NCBI GenBank assembly: GCA_016630955.3
Contig: CM049985.1
Coordinates: 558,001 to 622,000 of the forward strand
Length of the DNA stretch: 64,000 nt
DNA from: Didymella arachidicola
Taxonomy: Eukaryota > Ascomycota > Dothideomycetes > Pleosporales > Didymellaceae
Direction of reading: 5' to 3'
Each line of letters starts with the position of its first letter. Position 1 is the stretch's first letter. The notes under the pieces were generated by a model. The model was not told the origin of the DNA and made no database searches. It worked only from the letters and a program-made list of their open reading frames with translations. Positions 52,959-62,323 of the stretch are shown here, piece by piece. Made by a program: the position numbers and the translations under genes.

Positions 52959-53959
52959 CTAAAATCCATCCTCTATCCCTGACTTCTTCTCAGCGTCCAG
53001 CCTTTCGTTGTTCACGGTCCACCACCACTCGTGGTTTTCGTTGCTGCACTTTCCAGGAGCCTCATCCCAGGGCTTGGGGCTGAGAATGTAGTGGATGTTC
53101 TTGACCTTGTCGTCCTGCCATATCTGGTGGTGGACACCCTCAGTCCTCATCGTCTTCAGCGCGTTGTAGATGTATGGCAGCGCAACCCAGCGCCCCCAGA
53201 AGACGTCGCTCAGCAACGACTGATCGGCGAAGTCGTAGTTCATCGATGACTCGTTGGCAAGCTGGTCGAGGATGAGATTGTAGACGGCCTTGCTGGGGTT
53301 GACGACCTGCAAGCCACCGTTGGGCATGCCGAGACCAGCAGCAGGCCCTGCACCGACAGTCTGTGCGGTCTCAGGGTCACCATGCTGCGAAGTGAAGGCG
53401 CAGTTCTCGGGGATCCAGTCCTTGGGGTAATGCGGCTTCTTCAGCGGATTGCATACGCAGGCGTGGCTAGCGGCAAAGACCTTGTTGCCTTTGCCAGCGG
53501 CGCTCGGCGGGTCAAGCTCCATCTCCATCAGCTCATCCATGTTGTGGAGGACGAGCATATCGCTGTCCAGCTGCACGACACGGTCATAATGCTCGAGCGA
53601 GAAGGGCGTCAGCTTGCTCCAGCAGTCGTAGAAGCGGGGGTCGTTGGTGTAGTCCTTTGAGACCTTAGGGAGAAGGTACTTGACGTGCTCTTTGCGAATG
53701 CCGCGCGCGTCCAGGGCAGCGTGACCCTCGGCAGGGAAGGTGTCAGTGTAGAGCGCGACAAGGGGGTATTTGCTGCCGTGCTTCTTCAGGCTGTAGTCTA
53801 GAGTAAGGAGGCCAGTCAGGTAGGCCGTGTTGGTGATCAAGGTGGTCCACACTGTTGTCATGATTAGCCATGCGCTCCATGTGAAATGTACCCCACCATG
53901 CCAAGCTCACCCTTCTTCGACTCGATCGGCGCCGAGGGTGTCGCTGCAGTCCCTGACAT
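52959..53959 (-). CDS. GT8-family glycosyltransferase (galactinol synthase/glycogenin-like)
   Basis: Nucleotide-sugar glycosyltransferase of family GT8. Exons 53911-53959 (MSGTAATPSAPIESKK) and 52959-53851, intron 59 nt; 313 residues. The core includes VWTTLITNTAYLTGLLTLDY, the metal-binding DxD in RVVQLDSDMLVLHNMDEL, the conserved NGGLQVVNPSKAVYN and DQSLLSDVFWGRWVALPYIY, and a late His in KNIHYILSPKPW. No signal peptide or TM, so probably cytosolic. The acceptor substrate is unknown; in fungi such proteins are annotated as glycogenin-like or galactinol-synthase-like without proof. Confidence 0.88.
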
Positions 53960-54358
53960 GATATCTGCTGTTGTTAAGAAAGAATGTGGCGGCAAGAGTT
54001 ATCAGTATATGTGTAGTAGCCAGCGATCAAAGACGCGTATTGTGAACCACTCCATGTTGCATAATCACGTCCGCATCGGCTTTCTAGCGGGGCACCAGGA
54101 ACAACTGCGGAAGTTCAGACGATCGTTTCGATCCAAGCGCGAAATGCAGGGTCCGAAAAGGTCCAAACGCCGATCTCGCACGTCACCATCCGTGTCGCGG
54201 ACGCTTGTGCGTCTCCGATGGAGCAGGGCTACTGCGGCTGACAGACGCGATGGACAATTCCTCTACGATCTTCATGGAGTTTCTCCACACGCTGCTGCTG
54301 CTGACTTCTGCTCAGCCGGCATGATTGTGCAGCCTCACGACGCGACAACACCTCGACA
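53960..54358. promoter_or_regulatory. Divergent promoter region of the GT8 and mitochondrial carrier genes
   Basis: About 400 bp between start codons. No other feature. Confidence 0.35.
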
Positions 54359-55427
54359 ATGGCTACCACGGTCATGAAGACGGGCGAGCAGCCCGCAGCG
54401 GCCGCTGTTGTAGACCCTGCCGATAAGAAGCAGCCGGCGCATTACCGCGGATTTGTTGCTGGTGTTTTCTCGGGCATTGCGAAGCTGTCAGGTACGTGTT
54501 ATGTTTGAGGAGGTTCGCGAAGTAAGAGCACAGCAGGCTGACCCTTGCAGTTGGACACCCGTTCGACACAGTCAAAGTGCGGCTACAGACCACCGACGCG
54601 TCACACTTTCGAGGGCCGCTGGACTGTCTGCTGCAGACTGTAAGGAAGGAGGGTTTTGCGGGCCTCTACAAGGGTGCCACACCGCCGCTGGTGGGATGGA
54701 TGTTCATGGACTCGATGTATGCGTGCTCAACCTCACCGTCCGTTTTGAGACACGGTCGCTGACATGCAACAGTATGCTCGGCTCTCTGAGCGTCTACCGC
54801 CGAGAACTCAACGACCGCTTCTTCAATCCGCCCCGATTCGGCCGCGAGCAGGGCAAGCTGCCTGTAGCCGGGCACGCAATGGCTGGCATGATGGCTGGAT
54901 GGACGGTGTCGTTCATCGCAGCGCCTGTTGAGCACATCAAGGCGCGCCTGCAGATCCAGTACTCGGCCGACAAAAGCAAGAGACTGTACAGCGGGCCGAT
55001 CGACTGCCTCACGAAGATCTACCGCGGCCACGGCATTCGCGGACTGTATCATGGCCTGTCAGCGACGTTACTCTTCCGAACATTCTTCTGCTTCTGGTGG
55101 GGCTCCTACGACGTCTTCACACGCATGCTGCAAAACAACACAAACTTGTCGACGCCGGCGGTCAATTTCTGGGCCGGTGGACTGTCGGCGCAGATCTTCT
55201 GGATAACATCATACCCAAGTGACGTGGTGAAACAGCGCATCATGACAGACCCATTGGGACCGGAGAGAAGGTTTCCACGATGGAGAGACGCGGCGAAGGC
55301 GGTATATAGAGAGAGTGGATTCAAAGGCTACTGGAGAGGCTTCGTGCCGTGCTTTTTGAGGGCATTCCCAGCAAACGCAGTGGCTCTGGTCGCCTTCGAG
55401 GGTGTGATGAGGAGCTTGCCCGAATGA
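54359..55427 (+). CDS. Mitochondrial solute carrier (SLC25 family)
   Basis: Inner-membrane carrier with three repeats. Exons 54359-54491, 54551-54716 and 54773-55427, introns 59 and 56 nt; 317 residues. The repeat signatures P-x-D/E-x-x-K/R are visible: HPFDTVKVRLQ (repeat 1), APVEHIKARLQIQ (repeat 2) and YPSDVVKQRI (repeat 3), each followed by a G-x-x-G-L/Y-x-G-type segment (GFAGLYKGATP, GIRGLYHGLSA, GFKGYWRGFVP). Motifs such as WGSYDVF and the Glu in repeat 2 resemble the carnitine/basic-amino-acid branch (SLC25A20/29-like, Ymc1), but the substrate cannot be fixed by eye. Confidence 0.9.
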
Positions 55428-56524
55428 GCACATCGATGAAGTCAGCGAGAAAGCGACAGTAGCATCGAATATCACCAAGACCGGCCATAATAGGCCGGCA
55501 CGGGAGCCGTTCTCTCGACTCGCCCGCCAAGCCACCAGCACCGGCGTCGATGGAAGTACCTGGCAGCGCGGGGCCAGGAAGATGCTTGAAAAGGACGGGC
55601 AAGCTAGACGGAGAGAACCTGCAAACGGTCGAGCGAGATATTGAGCAACGCTCTACGTATACGACAGTGGACATATTCGACCTCGAATATCAATGAAGAT
55701 CGTGACCATGTGTCGTGTGCTAACTTCACCATTGACGCGTCGAGGCGCGCTTGCTGGGATTGCGCCAGGCGCGCCGTCCATCGTCTGCAGCCAGCCGCCA
55801 GATGGAGAAGTGTTCCCGCTCGCCCTCAGTCGGCTCGAACTGCTCCGGCTGCCAGGACAAGGACAGTCGAGACAGACAAGTGCCGTACTCGCGTAGCAAA
55901 AATGCTTGCCTGACATTCCAGTGCTGCATCTGCCCGCCCCAGGAGCTTCAGGTCTTAGATTGGCGTTTCAGGGCGTCTTTGTGCATTAGCTCAACGAACC
56001 TGCAGCACAACTGCATGCGCAGCCGGAGCGCTGGCTGCAGGCGTCCTGGCGCGTATTTGCAATAATTTAACAACGTTTGACCGTGCAAATCGAAATGTCC
56101 ACTTGCACGCGGTTCCCCCTTTTGCGAGCGCTGTCATTGTACCGGTCATGTTGGGTAGGGTTGGCAGGCCCCTGTCAGATGAAACAAGCAGGCGCGTTGC
56201 CGATCTGAACTAACGTCCGTCTCAACTTTGGCACCCTCATCTCGTCTCTCACTGCCCTTCCTTTGCATTCTCTCCACCGCCCTCGACGCCCGTAAAGCCT
56301 CCGTCGACCGACCGCAGCCTGTCCCCTTGTGCCAGTCAGCCTTTGTCAGCCCGCGCAAACGCCCTGCTGTCGGTCAATTGCGCCGACGCCGAGCCTTGCG
56401 TGCATCGTGATCAGGAGCACGACACCACGTCCACATCTGACCTTGCCTGAACGCCGCCCACGACCAGCAGATCAGCGCAGACCGAAACGTATACTCGTTT
56501 TCCGCAAACCACACCACAGCCACT
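55428..56524. other. Intergenic, 1.1 kb, no convincing gene
   Basis: 3' side of the carrier and a long leader/promoter of the ARF6 gene; the last 300 bp are CT-rich as in many fungal promoters. Short frames on both strands show no resemblance. Confidence 0.35.
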
Positions 56525-57374
56525 ATGGGTGCCTCAATTTCGAAAATGATGGGCAAGATCTTCGGATCCAAGGAGATGCGCCTGCTGATGCTGGGGCTTG
56601 ACGCCGCAGGAAAGACCAGTAGGACTGCTTTATGTCTATGTCTGGACCTACTATTGACACGTGCACAGCTATTCTTTACAAGCTCAAGCTCGACCAGGAC
56701 GTCACAACCATCCCCACCGTCGGCTTCAACGTCGAGACCGTCACATACAAGAACACCAAGTTCAACGTCTGGGATGTCGGAGGCCAGGACAAGATCCGTC
56801 CTTTGTGGAGACACTACTTCTCTGGTATGTTGGGAAAGAAGGACACTGTCCCGGGTAGGCGAGCACGCGCACAAGCTGCACTGCTATGCTTCTTTCTACC
56901 CTGCCCGGACACCTTCACGGGCAACACCTTCAGTCGGCATGCTAACACCTCGCAGGCACTCAGGGTCTGATCTTTGTCATCGACTCAAACGACCGTGACC
57001 GTATCGACGAGGCCCGCACCGAGCTCACTCGCATCATCCAAGACAGGGAAATGAAGGATGCGCTGCTGTTGGTATTCGCGAACAAGCAGGATTTACAAGG
57101 AGGTGCGTTGTGAAGGCATACAAGTTTGGTAGTGGATGCCAGAGGCTAACGCACACCAGCCATGCGACCCAAGGAGGTCTCAGATAAGCTGCAGCTCGAG
57201 AAGATCGCGAAGGACCACGTATGGAAGGTCGAGCCCAGCTGTGCAACCACAGGAGAGGGTATCTTCGAAGGACTGGTATGGACACCACTGCTCTTCGCAA
57301 AGGAGTACAGATCACTAACCAGTTCACAGGCATGGCTCAGCAACAACGTCAAGCTCCCACAAGGCGGCAAGTAA
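56525..57374 (+). CDS. arfB: ARF6-class small GTPase (ArfB)
   Basis: ADP-ribosylation-factor GTPase acting at the plasma membrane in endocytosis and polarity (family knowledge). Exons 56525-56618, 56669-56824, 56956-57102, 57160-57275 and 57330-57374, all phases consistent; 185 residues. Myristoylation signal MGASISK; P-loop GLDAAGKT; switch I with PTVGFNVETVTYKN; switch II WDVGGQDKIRPLWRHYF; NKQD and SCATTG guanine motifs. Sequence details such as NTKFNVWDVGG, GTQGLIFVIDSNDRDRIDEA and WLSN match ARF6 rather than ARF1. Intron 2 (56825-56955, 131 nt) is longer than the others. Confidence 0.95.
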
Positions 57375-57875
57375 GGCATCGAAACTCTCGATATCTGCTT
57401 CGCCGTGAACGACTGCATGCGCGCGCAACTCTGCATATACCCGGTTTTCTGTCTAATGTCTGCGCCTACCCAATATGACCTTCTAATAACAGCCACGCCA
57501 TGTGGCTGCGTTTTTTCTTTAGTCCGCGCACATGGCGCGGGTTGAGATACCCCTTCAAATTGGCTCGCCTTGTACTACTTCATGTAAATGTTTTGTTTTA
57601 TACAGTACGAGCATCGGGCGGTTCGATAGATGAGTATATGGATCTGTATGAAACTGCAGTGGTGCTCTTGACTCCACTGTCTGCGAGTTCCGTTGAGCTG
57701 CTAGAGGAAGGCACGATGATCACAGCGAAAGGTGACTTCAAGACGCTCCAGAGGTGTGTCTATGTCAATCTGATACATTGCTAATACACTCCGAGAGCAG
57801 CTCATTAATCTCCAGCACAGGAGAATGCTGTGCAGACGCCCAGACTCAGCATTGTCAGACATCAGCCTGACCAGC
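57375..57875. other. Intergenic between convergent genes, no gene seen
   Basis: Tail-to-tail spacer of the ARF6 and UstYa-like genes. Nothing recognised. Confidence 0.35.
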
Positions 57876-58698
57876 CTACAAATGCGCGACATCATACAAC
57901 CTCTTTCCCTCAGCCCACCGCACGACCTCATCCCAGTTCCGACACACATGCATCGCCCCAGTGCCACCGGTTCCCGTCTCGCCATCCCAATCATCCCCCT
58001 CGATCTGCCCCTCGAGCGTCGTATCCGCCATGCACATAATTGCATTCCTCAAATAATCAAAGCAATGATCGTTGTGCACCAGCTCGTGCTCATCCACCGT
58101 CGTGTTACCCGCGCGCATCTGAATCGCCAGACTGTCCATCGTCATACTAATATGGTGCAAGCAATGCATTTGGTGGAAAACAGCGAGCACGTATGTGTCT
58201 TTGCCTTTGAGCTGCGGGAATTCGTCGTAGTGCATGGGTGAGGGTAGGGTGTGTTGTGCGTACTCTGGCAGATCGAGCATGCCGCCGCCGCGTGGTGCGA
58301 GGGCGAGCCAGTTGGCTTTTGTGGTCGCCATGGACGAGACGGTTTTGTGGTCCGAGTTGTAGCGTGTGTCTTTGAGAAACTTCTTTTGGGATATGCCGAC
58401 TGGGTTGCGTTAGCTTGCGTGTGCGAATTGAGTCTCGAGCAGGCGTACAGTTGGGTACTATGCCGTTAATTTCGCCGCCGATGGGCATTGTGGTGGGCTG
58501 TCTGTGGAAGATCTGGACTTGCGCGGCTAGAGTGACAAGGACAAGGAAGAAAGTTGAGGGCCATCGCAGTTTGAGTGCGATGTCGCACATGCGGCTCCAG
58601 AACGTGATGCGATAGGGACCAGGGTGCGTTTGCGCTTCATCGTCGGTCGAGCTCTCGTTGCTGACTTTGCCGTATTTGAAGGGCATACTGCCGAACAT
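57876..58698 (-). CDS. UstYa-like (DUF3328) oxidase-family protein
   Basis: Exons 58449-58698 and 57876-58399, intron 49 nt; 257 residues. One N-terminal TM (STFFLVLVTLAAQVQIF at about 50-66) precedes a lumenal domain with the two diagnostic HxxHC motifs: HQMHCLHHI (about 150) and HNDHCFDYL (about 185). UstYa proteins act in ribosomally synthesised dikaritin (ustiloxin-like) toxin pathways and other oxidative cyclisations (family knowledge). No precursor peptide, tyrosinase, methyltransferase or peptidase gene lies nearby, so this copy is an orphan here. The ATG at 58698 was chosen because the longer frame begins with TTG. No restored or altered form is implied; both exons look intact. Confidence 0.88.
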
Positions 58699-59046
58699 GG
58701 AGGACGTGATCGAGGTTTCCACCCTTTCTTTAAGAGATCGGTCTCGAGTCTGTTGCGAAGGTAGGTTGGAGAAGGCGCTCAATTCGATTTTCGAGCTTCA
58801 GAGCTTCGTATTGCGCAAAATATTCTCGTGGTCCGCGAGGTGAAGGACGTTGGTGGACGCGGACCTATTCACGTCCCAATTTGGGTAATCCCACGACTAC
58901 TTTCTTTGTGCGTGTCGCATCCGAGAACATCAGTTCGTAGCTCGACCGTCATGAGATAGCGACATGGAGCGGATCTTCGGCACTCATACAAGCGAAGACT
59001 GCGCGCCGTGCGTCCTGGTGAGAATGGAGATGGCTAAGCTCCTGGT
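58699..59046. other. Intergenic, no gene seen
   Basis: Promoter side of the UstYa-like gene and 3' end of the Mod5 gene. Confidence 0.35.
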
Positions 59047-60603
59047 TCAAGCTTGAGGATCTTGGCGTGGGTGACTCTCCAGGAAGATTTCCAGCACATC
59101 AACCAGTTCAGCCTGCACCTCACTGCGATCTTCTCGTTGCCGCGCTTCCTTGTTTGCCTGCTTCTTTTTCACACCGACAGCGCGTCTGTGAGCACGACTC
59201 TGACCGTGGAGTTTCCAGTCGTTCTCTGTGATGGACATTGTTCCGCAGGTGTCGCAGACCTTCTTCTGCCATTTGTCTGGGCGTTGGCTCAAGTCATAGC
59301 TGCGCTTCGGTGTCAGATTTTCAGCTGCAGCTGTAGAAAGAGAGGAAGGATCTGGAAGCGATTGACCAGATAAGAAGCTGCTCGTAATTGTAGTTGCCCG
59401 CTGTATGACTTGCTCCTCCCATTTGGAGAGGTCGCTTCCGTCGAGGAGGAACATATTGTTCTTGTGCCCTGCACCGAACAATGCGTTCAGCAGCTTAATC
59501 CGGATCCAACGCGCTTGGCGGCTTGAATACTGTCTTGTCGCGGCCTGTGTCTTTTCAATTGCTGCGATCTTTTGCTTCTCGAGCTCTGCCGGCGCAAGGG
59601 AGTTGTCTGAGAGTGCGCTCTGGTAGCAGAGGAACTCCTTGTAGCCGATTGACACCCAGATGCCGCGACTCTGATCTACAGCTGTCCCTGTACGCGCTTC
59701 GTAGTCAGCGCGGAACTTGGTCAATTCATCTACCTCATTTAGCAAGCCTCTAGCCAGCATCTTGTCGACACGCCCGTCGAGTCTTGGATACAAGACATCT
59801 TTGTCAGCGTGGACCCAGAATAGCAGCGTCGGGAAGCGCAAGCCGGTGCTACTCTCACCCTGATCGCCGCCGGCGCCGTTCTGCTCGATTTCTCGCTTGA
59901 TGCGTTGCTCATCGTAGACCTTCGACGCAGGCTTGCCGGTCCTCAAGTAGATCTCGAGCGAACGCTGAATCTTTCGGCTTTCATTGGGATGCCACCTATC
60001 CGCCATTACGGGATCAACCTCTCTCAGTTTTTCGAGGATCACGCTGGTCGGCTCATCTAAGATTGGGAAATGTTCACTGTTGTCGCTCAGTTCGAGTGCT
60101 GGTTCCTTGGATAGTGCGTCCTTGAACAATAGCGACTGTGTGTAGTAGTGAGTGCCTCCGACAAGAATCGGGAGTTTACCACGGCTTCGAATCTCGTAGA
60201 TCTTGAAGCATCAGTGGTCTGGCATATATCAAGAGTATTAGCACCTACAGTGGCCAGAGCATTGCTCACGAATTTGCCGACAGTCCAAGTCTCTTGTTCC
60301 AGACCAATGCAGCCGAGGAGACGATGCGGGATGCCTTTGGTCTCTTCCTCTGTAATCTTGTTCGTGATGACAGGCAACCCATGATACAGCTGCATTGCAT
60401 CTCCGTTGATAATTTCGCCATCGAACTTCTGCGCAATCTCGACGGCGAGCTATCTACCGTGATCAGTACTTGTGGGTGTATGACAAGACGCGAATTTTTA
60501 CATCTGACTTGCCAGTGCCTGTTGCGCCTACGATGGCGATCAAGGGCTGCTTTGGCGCATGCGCCATCTTCAGAGTGCTAGAGAGTCTGCCAAGGCGAAG
60601 CAT
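59047..60603 (-). CDS. mod5: tRNA dimethylallyltransferase (isopentenyltransferase, Mod5)
   Basis: Adds an isopentenyl group to A37 of tRNAs reading U-starting codons, in cytosol, nucleus and mitochondria (family knowledge). Exons 60502-60603, 60249-60449 and 59047-60201, introns 52 and 47 nt; 485 residues. P-loop VGATGTGKSD at about 25-34, DAMQLYHGLPVITNKI, substrate-channel motif RGKLPILVGGTHYYTQSLLF, then the C-terminal half with ATRQYSSRQARWI. A C2H2 zinc finger (CDTCGTMSITENDWKLHGQS plus RAHRR) at about 405-435 marks the eukaryotic form. A possible mitochondrial leader is MLRLGRLSSTLKMAHAPKQP, with a second in-frame Met at residue 13 for a shorter form. Confidence 0.93.
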
Positions 60604-61240
60604 GCGTTCGCGGTCGAGCTCGAATCGCACAGGAGTGCGATGCCTGAGTGGATGAAGGGGCCATGACTGGCTCTCACTCAAGCGAGCATGCGCTAAACCT
60701 TTTTGAATTGCACCCCCACTGGAAGTGGGAATTCGCCAGGGCACACTTTCAGCCTTGGTGAGGACATACAATTATCATCAAAGATCAAGTCTGGGTTTAA
60801 GTGAGATTGACTGACGAGTGATACGTATGGGGTTGTGTGGTGAATACACGCAAGAGAAGAATATCGCGCGACGCGTCTACGTTTTCTTGGGGTGAGAACA
60901 TACCTGGCTCTGTTGGAACCGTGTTATGTGAATCTTCTCAGTGCAGCAGGTTATACTTTTGTTTTCAGGCCGTGATGATCACGCTCATAGTAGCAATCTT
61001 CGACTCTCATGTGGTCTATGAAACACCGTAGGCAAGCAATTTGTCTGAACCGTTGTCGCTGCACGCTAACAGTCTTTCCAATCGCACAGCAAGCCGTATA
61101 AAGCAGAAGTATTGATGATCGTTATAGAGTTAGTCGTAGAGTTTGCACTTTTGACTATGACAAGTGCAATTTTACATTACTTGGGTATTGATTCTCTTGT
61201 CATGCTATATGACAGGTCTCCTGCAGAATTCCAAGGTTAT
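60604..61240. other. Intergenic, no gene seen
   Basis: Promoter side of mod5 and 3' end of the kinase-like gene. AT-richer from 60.95 to 61.2 kb. No tRNA or conserved frame. Confidence 0.35.
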
Positions 61241-62205
61241 CTAGATCTGGACGGAAGCTGCATCCAGAATATCATCATCGATCACCCTGCCCGTCATCTG
61301 CGCTGCTGTTTCGAAGATAGTCACCGCCATATTGGTATCAGACACCTTCCTCTCGTTCCTTCCCTTCTCAGTCGCATCCTTCCATTTCTCCAGAGTTGCC
61401 ACGAGATACTTATCAACGTCGGAACTCGACCTTGCACCACTCGTCTCACCAACCAACATTCTCTTGACCCGCTCCCATTCCAGATCTTTTCTCTCTTCAG
61501 CTCTGTTGGCCATCTGCTTCACCAGTCCTAGCAGTCGCATCGCATCGCCAGACTGGTTCTTGCCGTTCTTCAGACTGTAACCCAGACCTAAGTCGATGAA
61601 TACGAACTCGGGTAAACCAAGCGGACTATTATCAGTGTTGTAGCGGACAATGACATTGTCGCTCTTGACATCATTGTGTGTATACTTGAGCTCGTCGCGA
61701 AGGAATATCAGTGCAGGAACAAGCGTGAGAAAGAAATGATAGACCAGTGGGATAGGAACCTTTACCTTATCGTTACATTCATAGAAGAAGTCATCGAGTG
61801 TGATGGGCGGGTCGATAGCTTCTAGCGTAATGAAAGCATGCTCTTTGCCCAGAGGTCTGAAGTCTCCGACATCCTTGACGTTGAGGAAGTGGCGGCGCAC
61901 TTCTGAGGCTCCAGGTGCTGTTGATAGCTTGATGGCTTGCAGGATTCCATATTCGCGGTAGATCAGGTCTCGGTTGGGTGAGATTTTGATGGCTACGAGA
62001 GATCTTTTGAGCCCTGACTTTGACGCAACTCGATCGTCAGCGGGCGTTGCTCGTGACTGGAAGCTATTTGCTGCAGTCAAACGGGTGGCCCCCCTTGAGA
62101 TAAGAATGTGCACAGGTACAACTCGACTGTGGGGTGAGACAGTGTAGTAACGAGTAAAGCGTCAAACTATGCCAAGAAAGTTCTGATTGAAACGCAACAC
62201 CTCAT
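61241..62205 (-). CDS. Protein-kinase-like protein, 5' end unresolved
   Basis: The main exon 61241-62126 encodes a kinase-like fold: Lys in RSLVAIKISPN, Glu in LIYREYGIL, the catalytic loop as HNDVKSDNVI (HND in place of HRD) and the metal-binding motif as IDLGLGYS (DLG in place of DFG). A classical glycine loop is not evident. The open frame has no ATG before the catalytic core and is closed by a TGA upstream, so the start must come from a spliced exon. An in-phase candidate is ATGAG at 62201-62205, joined across 62127-62200 (donor GTGTTG, weak; acceptor CCACAG), giving 296 residues. A copia LTR begins about 120 bp beyond it. Confidence 0.6.
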
Positions 62206-62323
62206 CCGTTGGCGGTGAGAACGGTTTGGATATTCGGAAGCCTTTCAGCTTTTTATATACTCATTATAAGGCCCCATATATACCGAGTCTTACCTCCTCT
62301 TTGAACGTGGATATTTTATAACA

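Noticed and set aside
57876..60603. Secondary-metabolite cluster around the UstYa-like gene
   Set aside because: Neighbours are ARF6 and Mod5, both housekeeping; no core enzyme or precursor gene is present.
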